Source: Sphingobium fuliginis (GTDB lineage Bacteria > Pseudomonadota > Alphaproteobacteria > Sphingomonadales > Sphingomonadaceae). Taken from it: DNA of 64,000 nt. Positions 45,345 through 53,114 of this stretch are shown here, piece by piece. Position 1 is the stretch's first letter. Each line of letters opens with the position of its first letter. The position numbers were made by a program, and so were the translations under genes. The notes beneath the pieces were generated by a model. It had not been told where the DNA came from, did not search any database, and was given only the letters and a program-made list of their open reading frames with translations. The stretch spans positions 372,001 through 436,000 of the forward strand of contig NZ_SEON01000001.1 of NCBI RefSeq assembly GCF_004152845.1. The letters are read 5' to 3'.

Positions 45345-46061
45345 CTACTCGGCGGGCGGATTCCCAAACAGATCGTCGCCACGCTCTGCCGCCGGCCGAG
45401 AGCGACGCGGCTTCCGTTCCACTCCTTCGGCCGAAACGAGATCGTAGGCATCAACGAAGCGCTGGAAGAGGCGCTCGATATCTATGGTCGGCAAGGGTGG
45501 CAGATCGGAGAAACTATATGAGACAACCGCCCGCTCATTGCATCCGGTTGGCATACTCAAGTCGAGCAATAGCAAGTCAGCAGCAGAGAGCTCGTCAATC
45601 GCAAACAATGAGTGGATGGCAGTGGCAATCACCCTCAACCCATCAACACCCGGCACATGGCCCCGGCGAGGCTGCAGGTAGAAAATAACTGGCCTGCCTT
45701 GCTCAATGAAGAAAAACTGAGGGTCGACTTTGATTGCAATGTCGGAGCGCAGGTTTAGCATGCGGGGAGAGAGGTCGTGGCACATGAACTGACCGCGTTC
45801 GGTGGCCGCATCCCAGATTAACCCGCCCACCTGTGCATTGTGGGGCCGACCAAGCTTATGCCCAATTCGCCCACATGATTCCACCGCCGCGTCGCGTACC
45901 ATCTCCAGGCTGAAAACCGCCTTCGCAAGACGCTTAGATGGATTGTACCCCCACACCGGGCCAGCACCCCGTAAATGCCTGCGAAAATTCGCGGCCGTGG
46001 TTGCAACGTCGGGTCCAGTCAGCCGAACCACATCTTGAAGCGAGGGAATCGGTAAAGCCAT
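45345..46061 (-). CDS. Hypothetical protein, possible partner of the Panacea gene
   Basis: 238 residues, family not recognised. There is no signal peptide or membrane helix. Possible landmarks: VWGYNPSKRLAKAVFSLEM, GGLIWDAATERGQFMCHD, VIFYLQPRRGHVPGVDGLRV and a charged C-terminal tail ERKPRRSRPAAERGDD. It is 42 bases downstream of the Panacea-domain gene on the same strand, so the two are probably co-transcribed. Because Panacea antitoxins sit next to their toxins, this could be a toxin, but nothing in the sequence shows it. Confidence 0.6.
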   Translation of the reverse strand: MALPIPSLQDVVRLTGPDVATTAANFRRHLRGAGPVWGYNPSKRLAKAVFSLEMVRDAAVESCGRIGHKLGRPHNAQVGGLIWDAATERGQFMCHDLSPRMLNLRSDIAIKVDPQFFFIEQGRPVIFYLQPRRGHVPGVDGLRVIATAIHSLFAIDELSAADLLLLDLSMPTGCNERAVVSYSFSDLPPLPTIDIERLFQRFVDAYDLVSAEGVERKPRRSRPAAERGDDLFGNPPAE

Positions 46062-46103
46062 TATTAGCTAATAATTAACCCCTCCAGCGTGGGCAATAGT
46101 CTC

Positions 46104-46604
46104 TTACTGGATACTCGCTGATTTTGCTTCCTTAATGAAATAATCGTGAATCGCTTGGTTTGAAATTTCCATATTGAGCCGGACTTTTCCATCGCCAGCG
46201 TTCCAAACTTGGTCCCATGGACCACCAGGCATATGGGTCAATTCCGATAATTCGTAGGCGCCGAACCCAGAATAATAATCAAGCGTAGCCTTCAGCAGGG
46301 CTATCGTGTCCACCCCGAAATCTGCACGGGCAGCAACCACTTCTCCCGTCTCCCAGTCAGTCAAATACGCCCGAGAGGTAATGGGTCGCGCATCAAACTC
46401 TTTGAAGCAATCATAAACCGCGCGAATTACTGGACCGTATTGCCACGCTTCGATTCTGTTGGAGATCAGCGGCTTACCACAGGCTGCCAAATGCCACCCA
46501 TGCGCAAAATAAATATGCTTGAGCACCGCCATATTGGTGAGCGCCACACGACGTTCGTCTGCGTAGTCGAGCATGAAGTTAGCGATTGCACGTGCATCAT
46601 ACAT
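46104..46604 (-). CDS. Panacea-domain (DUF4065/SocA-like) protein, possible antitoxin
   Basis: 166 residues. The domain beginning is ARAIANFMLDYADERRVALT, then LKHIYFAHGWHLAACGKPLI, EAWQYGPVIRAVYDCFKEFD, and further along LSELTHMPGGPWDQVWN. This pattern (KL.YF.H.W, .EAW.YGPV...Y..F, LS..TH...PW) is that of the Panacea/DUF4065 family, known as a hyperpromiscuous antitoxin domain and for SocA. It is first in a probable two-gene unit with 45345. The assignment rests on motif memory, but the pattern is clear. Confidence 0.78.
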   Translation of the reverse strand: MYDARAIANFMLDYADERRVALTNMAVLKHIYFAHGWHLAACGKPLISNRIEAWQYGPVIRAVYDCFKEFDARPITSRAYLTDWETGEVVAARADFGVDTIALLKATLDYYSGFGAYELSELTHMPGGPWDQVWNAGDGKVRLNMEISNQAIHDYFIKEAKSASIQ

Positions 46605-46781
46605 TTGCGGTCCTCATCGGCGGGTGCCGATACAGGGCTAACAGGAGTTGCATCAAGCAATATCGTGGATCTCTTGAGCGCAAGCAACAATTCGGTCAAC
46701 GGCGCCTCGACAACCTATGACGCTCGCCGCTTTGAGGAGACCGCTGAAAGGTGAATTAATTGCCCATTTCGATGCTGCAGT

Positions 46782-47117
46782 TCAGGCCGCCCATCTGTCG
46801 AGATCGGGAAACAATGGCAAGGCTGGAGGATTTGCCAATTCGACTACCTGCGGATCAAACGCCGCCACCGTGAGCCACTCAACCCTCCATTCGACCCGAA
46901 CCGCATCGCCTTCGAACCTCACGATGCCGGCGCCATCGCGGGCGACCTCCCATTTGCAACGCAGATGCTCGTCATAATAGCCGAGCAACAGCGTCCCATC
47001 GCTGAGGCCAACCAGGAAGCGTTCGTCATTTTCGTAAGGGACCGTCAGCACCGTTTCCACGTCGCCGGTCACCCGCAGCCGTACGCTTTCCGAAATGGGA
47101 AGGATCAACACGCACAT
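46782..47117 (-). CDS. Hypothetical protein
   Basis: 111 residues, probably all beta: FLVGLSDGTLLLGYYDEHLRC, KWEVARDGAGIVRFEGDAV, VEWRVEWLTVAAFDP. No family recognised. It is leftward, separated from the Panacea gene by about 177 bases, and the codon use looks like the island. A fold such as a small beta-barrel is only a guess. Confidence 0.55.
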   Translation of the reverse strand: MCVLILPISESVRLRVTGDVETVLTVPYENDERFLVGLSDGTLLLGYYDEHLRCKWEVARDGAGIVRFEGDAVRVEWRVEWLTVAAFDPQVVELANPPALPLFPDLDRWAA

Positions 47118-47363
47118 TGCAGAATCACTCTTTCCTACATGAGAACATTTAGTGAATGTGTGTCACGGGAAAGGAGTCGGCAATGGTAATATTCGATGGA
47201 TCGTTCCTCTCGAGTCTCGCGGCTCTCCCTCACTACCTTTGCGGCATTGTGGTCCGCGGTGAAGGAACAGGACGACGGTCGTGGCCCAAACGCCTTTCGC
47301 CCCGGGATCGGCAACTTTACCCGCGTAAGTTGGTTCAGCACAGCAAACTTCCAGGGAGATATC

Positions 47364-47588
47364 ATGACCCACAAGCCAGCTATACCACCGGCCAGCACCC
47401 CGCCCTATCCTGCCCATCCAGCGCCGCATGCCGAGAGCACCCAGGCCGACCCGCCTTTCGCAAATGCCGACAAGAGCGGGTGTCAAGACAAGTCCCCGGC
47501 ATCAGTCACCGCATTGGGTGCCGCTATTGGCATTGGATCGGCCGCTATTGTGGCGGCACTTCTGTACGCCAAGCGCCGGAAAGCCTGA
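47364..47588 (+). CDS. Small single-helix membrane protein
   Basis: 74 residues from ATG at 47364, with AGGGAG 7 bases upstream. A Pro-rich N-terminal half (PPASTPPYPAHPAPH) is followed by one membrane helix (GAAIGIGSAAIVAALLYA) and KRRKA, so the N-terminus is probably outside. The longer frame from 47196 adds unlikely sequence. Function unknown. Confidence 0.55.
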   Translation: MTHKPAIPPASTPPYPAHPAPHAESTQADPPFANADKSGCQDKSPASVTALGAAIGIGSAAIVAALLYAKRRKA

Positions 47589-47668
47589 ACCTTGCCGGAT
47601 CTCGTCCGTATTCCACACCAGGCGGGATCGAATCCTTGGCTAATCAGGACCGACCGGTGTGAGATAGG

Positions 47669-48535
47669 TCAGCGATGCCGCTCGCAGGCTGTGACCGGGA
47701 TGAATGCAGGCTCTCCATAGCCGCCATAAACATCATTGAGCAGCCAGCTACGCTCGGCCTCGCTTTCCTCTTCTTGCACGGCCTTCCACCAGAACCGCAT
47801 TGCCGCGTCCCAACGATAGCCCCTCGACTTCAACCGATCCTTGGCATCGAAAGGCGCATCGACCGCATTCACCCGATATGTCGTTCTTTCCGAACAAGCG
47901 ATGAGCTTGGCCAAAATCGTTTCGCCGTCCGGCAGGCCATGGGCGAGCAGATATATCAGGGCAAGGATGTCATTCTCTGCCCGATGCCCCTCATAGAACC
48001 AACCACATTGAGAGACGAGATGCGCCAGGGCCCGACCATCGAAACCGAACTCGAGCCAGTCCAGCTCGGCCATCGAACAAGCCCACGGCTTCCCGGCGAT
48101 TGCGGGCAGACGCCGATCCACAAACGGCCTGTCGAATGCGGCATTGTGCGCGACGATGATATCGGCGGAGGAAATGATCTCGACGGCCGCAGCCTCGTCT
48201 ATCGCCTGGTCCGTTAGGTCAGCCGTGGTAAGGCCAGTCAGCCTGGTGATTTTCGGATCGACCGGAATGCCAGGATCCTCGCGCCAGACCCTGGGGACCC
48301 CGACCTGAATGATGCGCCCTTGCTCATCGAAGCGGAAGCGCTGAACTGCCAGCTCAATGATCCGATCGACCTCGCGGTCGAGACCTGTAGTTTCAACATC
48401 GATGGCAACGCCAACCCGGCTGCTCACATGAGGGACTGCCACATGAAAGGAGGTGACAGGCTTCAGCCGGCGCAGCACCCGAAAGTCGACGTGTGCGCCC
48501 AGTGCCTCAGCCGCCTGCTCATGGCGATCAGTCAT
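47669..48535 (-). CDS. DnaQ-like 3'-5' exonuclease
   Basis: 288 residues, DEDDh type. IDVETTGLDREVDRIIELA holds the first Asp-Glu pair, VAHNAAFDRPFVDRRL the third Asp, and EGHRAENDILALIYLL the His and last Asp. N- and C-terminal extensions (FHVAVPHVSSRVG; RLKSRGYRWDAAMRFWWKAV) are not usual for DnaQ epsilon; the C-terminal block GYRWD......WW.AV is seen in standalone exonucleases. It may process DNA on the island or be a defence-related nuclease. The next gene, RES, ends 28 bases upstream, so all three could be one transcript. Confidence 0.82.
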   Translation of the reverse strand: MTDRHEQAAEALGAHVDFRVLRRLKPVTSFHVAVPHVSSRVGVAIDVETTGLDREVDRIIELAVQRFRFDEQGRIIQVGVPRVWREDPGIPVDPKITRLTGLTTADLTDQAIDEAAAVEIISSADIIVAHNAAFDRPFVDRRLPAIAGKPWACSMAELDWLEFGFDGRALAHLVSQCGWFYEGHRAENDILALIYLLAHGLPDGETILAKLIACSERTTYRVNAVDAPFDAKDRLKSRGYRWDAAMRFWWKAVQEEESEAERSWLLNDVYGGYGEPAFIPVTACERHR

Positions 48536-48562
48536 CGCGACCCTTGCCTCGCTGCCGCCCCA

Positions 48563-49285
48563 TCACGAATCCTCTATCACCCTGAACACGGCACCACTGC
48601 CGGCATCGCGAACAAGGTCGACCCGCCGCCCATCCCAATGATAGTCCAAGTGCCGCCCTTGGACGGGTTTGGAAGCGCAATCGGGATAGAATAGCGCGAC
48701 GCATTCTCCGCCAGCCTGCCGGACACTCGGATAGGCCAAGCCATCCGAGCCTGAGCGGCGCAGTTTCGTGGCCATCTGTTGAGCGATTTCGTAATTTTTG
48801 GGGTCAAGAGAGGAGGCAAATTCCTGACCATCTCCGCGAAGGTCATGAAGGCTGGCATCCACCCTCAGCACGATCTCTCGAAATTGCGATGTCCATCCCG
48901 CGCGCTCAGCCGTCCTCGCCATGAAGCGCGCATGGTGATGAATGGTTTCGAAGAGGGCAGTCTCGAAACCTCGGGCGATGTAGAGGACGCCATAGCTACC
49001 GTCCGAAAACCGACTGGGTCGATCAGGACTGACATGCGTAAATGACGCCATCAAATAGGATGCCCCAGCGCCGCCGATTCGCCTTTCGGAAGGAACAAGG
49101 TCGATATTCCCGATGGTTGCCATGATGCGCGGGTTCGTCTTCTGCTCCGCCGACAGGATCAGAGGCCAGTCCGCCGGATCCGCAATATCCTCGAACAGGT
49201 CGATCGGGGGATAGGCGCTCCGGATGATCCTGACCGCCGCTTCCCATTCAACCCGGTTTACTGGGGGAAAATCTCCCGTCGTCAC
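48563..49285 (-). CDS. RES-domain toxin (NAD+-degrading)
   Basis: 240 residues. RES pattern: GGAGASYLMASFTHVSP, FSDGSYGVLYIARGFETALFETIHHH, and DGLAYPSVRQAGGECVALFYP. RES toxins (MbcT/ParT type) degrade or modify NAD+ or ADP-ribosylate a target. The start ATG overlaps the antitoxin stop by 4 bases (ATGA). The order antitoxin-toxin is standard. Confidence 0.88.
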   Translation of the reverse strand: MTTGDFPPVNRVEWEAAVRIIRSAYPPIDLFEDIADPADWPLILSAEQKTNPRIMATIGNIDLVPSERRIGGAGASYLMASFTHVSPDRPSRFSDGSYGVLYIARGFETALFETIHHHARFMARTAERAGWTSQFREIVLRVDASLHDLRGDGQEFASSLDPKNYEIAQQMATKLRRSGSDGLAYPSVRQAGGECVALFYPDCASKPVQGRHLDYHWDGRRVDLVRDAGSGAVFRVIEDS

Positions 49286-49695
49286 CAGCCGCCACGCTCC
49301 GCATCGAGATAGCGTCGCACCCGCATGATGTCCGTCAGTTCTCCGCCCAGCATGACCTCAACAGCGCTTGCGCCATTGAAGGCGGTATTGCTCGCCTTGA
49401 TCCAGTCATAGCCTCGTTGCGGTTCCTGGAATATCAGGCGGAGCGCCTTGTGAATGCCCATGAGATTGGAAAGACGAGCGAGCCCATCCCGCGACAGCCG
49501 CCCGGGACCCTCTGCCTTCCAGCGTCGAAAGGTCCGCACGGGCATATCCGTCAGCACGGCAGCCTGCTCGTCCGTCAGCCCCCATCTTCCGAAAAGATTG
49601 AGGGCCGCGCGAAACATGGCCTGCCCCTCGGCCGGGGTCATAGGCTCCGCCCGGAATGGAGCCGGGAGGGTATCAACAGGTTGTAGCTGAGCCAT
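49282..49695 (-). CDS. Xre/MbcA/ParS-type antitoxin
   Basis: 137 residues. An Xre-like HTH (WGLTDEQAAVLTDMPVRTFRRWKAEG) is followed by the DUF2384-type toxin-binding part (LSNLMGIHKALRLIF, NTAFNGASAVEVMLGGE). It neutralises the RES protein and represses the operon. It is the first gene of the pair and likely of a longer transcript with the exonuclease. Between it and the integrase end are about 170 bases without a gene. Confidence 0.88.
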   Translation of the reverse strand: MAQLQPVDTLPAPFRAEPMTPAEGQAMFRAALNLFGRWGLTDEQAAVLTDMPVRTFRRWKAEGPGRLSRDGLARLSNLMGIHKALRLIFQEPQRGYDWIKASNTAFNGASAVEVMLGGELTDIMRVRRYLDAERGGW

Positions 49696-49862
49696 TGGCG
49701 TTCTCCATATGGCATTATATATTATTTATGTTGCCATTTGGCAATACACCTGCCCATTCATGCCTGCGCGCGCCGTCTTGCGTCCGTCACCCTTGGGAAG
49801 CCAACCGCCAAATGTCTGCACGGGAATCTCTGGAGAGGTCTCAGATGGTCGGCGGCAATCCT

Positions 49863-51077
49863 TCACGTCCCGAACTTTGGCCGTATCACCTCGGCCCCGT
49901 CCCTCAGCTTGACGAGGTAATCCGACCACCACTGCGCCATTCGAACGCGCTCGTCCCAGTGAGCGCCACGATGATAGGCTGCCCGAACGCTATCGCGCTC
50001 ACGGTGCGCCAGCGAGCGTTCGATCGCGTCAGGATGCCAAAGGCCGCTTTCATTGAGAAGCGTGCTGGCGATCGATCGAAATCCATGCGAGGTCATTTCC
50101 TCGTTTGTGAAGCCGAGACGTCGGAGTGCGATGTTGAGCGTATTTTCGCAGATCGGCTTGAGGAAGGTCGTGTTTGCCGGGAACAGGAAATCCCCCGAAT
50201 TCCCCAAGGCCTTGAGCTCTCGAAGCAGTTCGATTGCCTGCTTCGATAGGGGCACGGCATGGGGTTTGCGCATTTTCGTGCGCTCGGCTGGAACACGCCA
50301 GACCGCAGCCTCGAAGTCGATCTCCTTCCACTGCGCCTTTCGCAGTTCACCTGGGCGAAGATAGACATGCGGGGCCAGCTGGAGCGCGATCCTCGTCTCG
50401 ATCTTCCCGCCATACCCATCGATGGCGCGCAGCAGCTCGCCGACCTTCGCCGGCTCCAGCAAGGCCGCATGATGCTTGACCTTTGGAGCAATGAGCGCGC
50501 CCCGAAGAATGTCGGACGGGTTATGCTGTGCGCGCAGGGTCGCCACGGCGTAGCGAAATACACGGCCGGAGAATGAGCGCGCACGGATCGCTGACTCGTG
50601 ATGACCTTTCCTCTCGAGCCTCTTGAGCGCCTTGAGGAGTTCATGCGCCGTGATGTCGGCGATCGGCCGGTGCCCGATCGTTGGTTGCAGAACGTCCCGG
50701 AACCACCGCATTTTCTTGAGCGTAGCCGCCGCCTTTCCTTCCAGCTCCATCTTCTCGATGAATTCGTCCGCCACCACCCTGAACGTGGTTCGGGCCGCAA
50801 TTTCGGCCTCGACCTTCGCCTGCAGCCGGGCCGCCGCCGGATCAACGCCCTCTTCGAGCTGCTCGCGCGCCTCATCCCGCTTCTGGCGTGCCTCCTTGAG
50901 GCTGACATCGGGATAGCGGCCCAGCGCCATCTTCTTCTCGATACCATGAAACCGAAACTTCACCCGCCAGAGCAGAGAGCCGTTCGGGTTGACGAGCAGG
51001 TAAAGCCCCTTGGCGTCGGCGACTTTATAAGCCTTTTCCCTGGGTTTTAGCGCATTGATCTGGATCGTGGTCAGCAT
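49863..51077 (-). CDS. Tyrosine integrase (P4 type, DUF4102 N-terminus)
   Basis: About 404 residues. The N-terminal arm-binding domain has LTTIQINALKPREKAYKVAD, LYLLVNPNGSLLWRVKF, KKMALGRYPDVSLKEARQ. The catalytic part has Arg in YLRPGELR, HGFRSIASTLL (His-x-x-Arg) and a final AHRERDSVRAAYHR with the Tyr nucleophile. It starts at ATG 51077 and lies 165 bases from tRNA-Thr, whose 3' end faces it. It recombines at tRNA 3' ends and should be the integrase of the island. It is full length and seems intact. Confidence 0.92.
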   Translation of the reverse strand: MLTTIQINALKPREKAYKVADAKGLYLLVNPNGSLLWRVKFRFHGIEKKMALGRYPDVSLKEARQKRDEAREQLEEGVDPAAARLQAKVEAEIAARTTFRVVADEFIEKMELEGKAAATLKKMRWFRDVLQPTIGHRPIADITAHELLKALKRLERKGHHESAIRARSFSGRVFRYAVATLRAQHNPSDILRGALIAPKVKHHAALLEPAKVGELLRAIDGYGGKIETRIALQLAPHVYLRPGELRKAQWKEIDFEAAVWRVPAERTKMRKPHAVPLSKQAIELLRELKALGNSGDFLFPANTTFLKPICENTLNIALRRLGFTNEEMTSHGFRSIASTLLNESGLWHPDAIERSLAHRERDSVRAAYHRGAHWDERVRMAQWWSDYLVKLRDGAEVIRPKFGT

Positions 51078-51079
51078 CT

Positions 51080-51128
51080 GGGGGCCTCGACTCAAAATTG
51101 CCGAAAAGGCCCCCAATTCGAGGCCCCC
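51080..51128. repeat. Inverted repeat upstream of the integrase gene
   Basis: GGGGGCCTCGA (51080-51090) pairs with TCGAGGCCCCC (51118-51128). A third GAGGCCCC copy lies at 51218-51225 near the tRNA. These may be integrase arm sites or an operator of int. Confidence 0.5.
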
Positions 51129-51241
51129 AAATCACCTGGATGGAGGTGGACAGAGGACGACGACACCGGAAAGCCGATGCCAAATTATACCAGTTTTTCA
51201 GGGGTTTTTCGAGGTCTGAGGCCCCTCGAAATCGGGGGCTC

Positions 51242-51317
51242 TGGTGCCGCTTACGTGACTCGAACACGTGACCCTCGCATTACGAATGCGATGCTCTACC
51301 GACTGAGCTAAAGCGGC
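51242..51317 (-). tRNA. tRNA-Thr (anticodon CGT)
   Basis: Cloverleaf read on the minus strand: acceptor GCCGCTT/AAGCGGC, D-arm with AGCTCAGTCGGTAGAGC, anticodon stem GCATT-CGTAATGC with CGT, T-arm ACGTG-TTCGAGT-CACGT, and an encoded CCA. Length is 76 bases. Its 3' 22 bases are repeated (one deletion) at 37609, so integration kept the gene functional. It follows the integrase on the same strand. Confidence 0.93.
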
Positions 51318-51500
51318 GTTGGGGCGGGCAGATAACAGCGCTTGGCGGGAAGGACAAGCGGGCAAATGCGATTTGCCATGCCCATCCAGCGTCAAACCGC
51401 TTCGGATCATCATTTCACCCCGCCTTTACACCATCTTTACCATCCAATGGCACTGTCGATTCTCAAGGAAAAGCTTTTACCTGAACCAAGGACCGATGGG

Positions 51501-52772
51501 ATGGACACTCTGCGGGGGCATGAAATCGCCGATGACGAGGACGATTTCGGCCCGGCCGACGATGCAGCGATCGAGACGCCGCCGCTTGTCGGCGCCGATG
51601 AGCGCCGGATGCAGGTGCGTGCCTATAATTATTGGGCGTCCCTGCTGGGCGACCGCAGCCTGCCGTCCATTGAGGATCTGGCGCCCCAGGATCTGGAAGA
51701 TTTCGGCCCCTTCAGCGTCCTGCTCGACTTCAGCACCGGGCTGGAGAATCCCGCCATCGTCTATCTCGGCACCGCGCTGCGCGAAGAGTGCGAGATCGAC
51801 GGGCCCATCCAGTATATCAACGACGTCCCCGCCCGCTCGCTGCTGTCGCGGCTGACCGACCATTATCTCCAGATCATCGCCAACGCCGCGCCGATCGGGT
51901 TCGAGGCCGGCTTCGTCAACCAGCGCGACGCGGAAATCCTCTATCGCGGCATTTTGATGCCCTTCTCCTCCGATGACGAGACGATCGACTTCGTCTTCGG
52001 CGTCATCAACTGGAAGGAAGCGGCGAGCCAGGCCGTCACGGCGGAGATCGACCGGGAGGTGGAAGCCGCCCTGCTCTCCAGCCCCGCCGCGCCGCCGGTC
52101 GCGCCGATCTGGGCGGACGGTCCGGCGGTCGAGGATTTCGACACGCTCGACCTTGGCGGCATGGAAAGCCCTGACGAGGACGCTCCGCTGGCCGATTGGC
52201 TGGCCCTCGCCCGCGACAGCGCGGAGCAGGCGCGCACCAGCGAGGCCCGCAGCCATGCGGCGCTCTATCGCGCCATCGGGCTCAGCTACGACTTCGCGCT
52301 GGTTACGCTCGCCCGGCCGGAGGAATATGCCGAACTGCTGGAGAATAGCGGCCTCAAGGTCCAGGCCCGAGCGCCGATGACCGCCGTGGTGAAGCTGGTC
52401 TTCGGCTCCAGCTACGACAAGACGCGCATCACCGAATATGCCACTGCGCTGGATCATGCCCGCGCCAACGGCATAGCCCTGGGCAGCTTCGGCGACTATC
52501 TCGCCAATTATGACGGCGGGCTGAAAGCGCTGGTCCGCGACGAACGCGCCCAGCGCCGCACCGACGGCCCGGCCAAGCCCGATCGCCAGCAGACCGCCCG
52601 CGCCGCGATGAAGGCGGCCGCCGCGCTCGATCCCTTCACTGTCGCCACCGATGGCGACGGGCTGGCGGTGGTCATCGCCCGGCGGGAGAAGGACGGATCG
52701 CTCGCCATTGTCGGCGCGCTGCCGGAAGGGTCGGAAATCGGCCAGAGGGCGATCGTCGCCGCTGCGAATTAG
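51501..52772 (+). CDS. PAS-like domain protein next to glutamate dehydrogenase
   Basis: About 423 residues from ATG at 51501 (AAGGA 8 bases upstream; ATG at 51447 is another option). The N-terminal 180 residues have the alphaproteobacterial PAS-type pattern: NYWASLLGDRSLPSIEDL, LLDFSTGLENPAIVYLG, and NQRDAEILYRGILMPFSSDD. The middle is acidic and low-complexity, and the C-terminus is helical. It may sense a signal at the membrane or regulate the dehydrogenase downstream, but this is only from its position and fold. Its function in sphingomonads is not known to me. Confidence 0.7.
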   Translation: MDTLRGHEIADDEDDFGPADDAAIETPPLVGADERRMQVRAYNYWASLLGDRSLPSIEDLAPQDLEDFGPFSVLLDFSTGLENPAIVYLGTALREECEIDGPIQYINDVPARSLLSRLTDHYLQIIANAAPIGFEAGFVNQRDAEILYRGILMPFSSDDETIDFVFGVINWKEAASQAVTAEIDREVEAALLSSPAAPPVAPIWADGPAVEDFDTLDLGGMESPDEDAPLADWLALARDSAEQARTSEARSHAALYRAIGLSYDFALVTLARPEEYAELLENSGLKVQARAPMTAVVKLVFGSSYDKTRITEYATALDHARANGIALGSFGDYLANYDGGLKALVRDERAQRRTDGPAKPDRQQTARAAMKAAAALDPFTVATDGDGLAVVIARREKDGSLAIVGALPEGSEIGQRAIVAAAN

Positions 52773-52786
52773 GCGTTGTCGCCCGG

Positions 52787-52808
52787 CCTGCTCCCGCGCG
52801 GGAGCAGG
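52787..52808. terminator. Perfect 22-base palindrome after the PAS-like gene
   Basis: CCTGCTCCCGC followed directly by its complement (52787-52808), 15 bases after the stop. It lies in the 342-base gap before the dehydrogenase gene, which holds no other supported gene and probably its promoter. Confidence 0.5.
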
Positions 52809-53114
52809 GTGCATTCAACCGGGGCGCATCCTTAATCGCGGCCCAGGCCCCTCCCATCGGCAGAAACGGCCGCGCCGGATTGACAGAACGGGATCATGGG
52901 CCGATTTCGTGGCTTACTCTCCAGGGCGTTCGTCCCATGCTGCGCTGCATCATATTATTTCAATTTTACGTAACTTTATTTCCCATCCTGGGTTGAGCCT
53001 CAAGACGCAGTGGCGCATAGTGGACGGCATCGGTTTGAGAAGTCGCGTGGCGGTTCTCCGGCGCCTTCTCCGTTCACAGAAGCGGGGCTGAACCCGCGGG
53101 CAAGAGGCAGGCGC

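Larger units (their letters stand above)
37630..51263. mobile_element. Decayed integrative element inserted at tRNA-Thr(CGT)
   Basis: Bounded on the right by a P4-type integrase next to tRNA-Thr and on the left by a direct repeat of the tRNA 3' end. Contents are mosaic: conjugation remnants (trbI 3' part, DUF2274, HTH genes, DUF2285 genes), an IS256-family copy, three toxin-antitoxin-like loci (HipA/HipT, Panacea, RES-Xre), a DnaQ-like exonuclease and unknown genes. No relaxase, coupling protein or complete type IV secretion set is present, so the element should not transfer by itself. The boundaries are inferred from one repeat pair. Confidence 0.65.
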
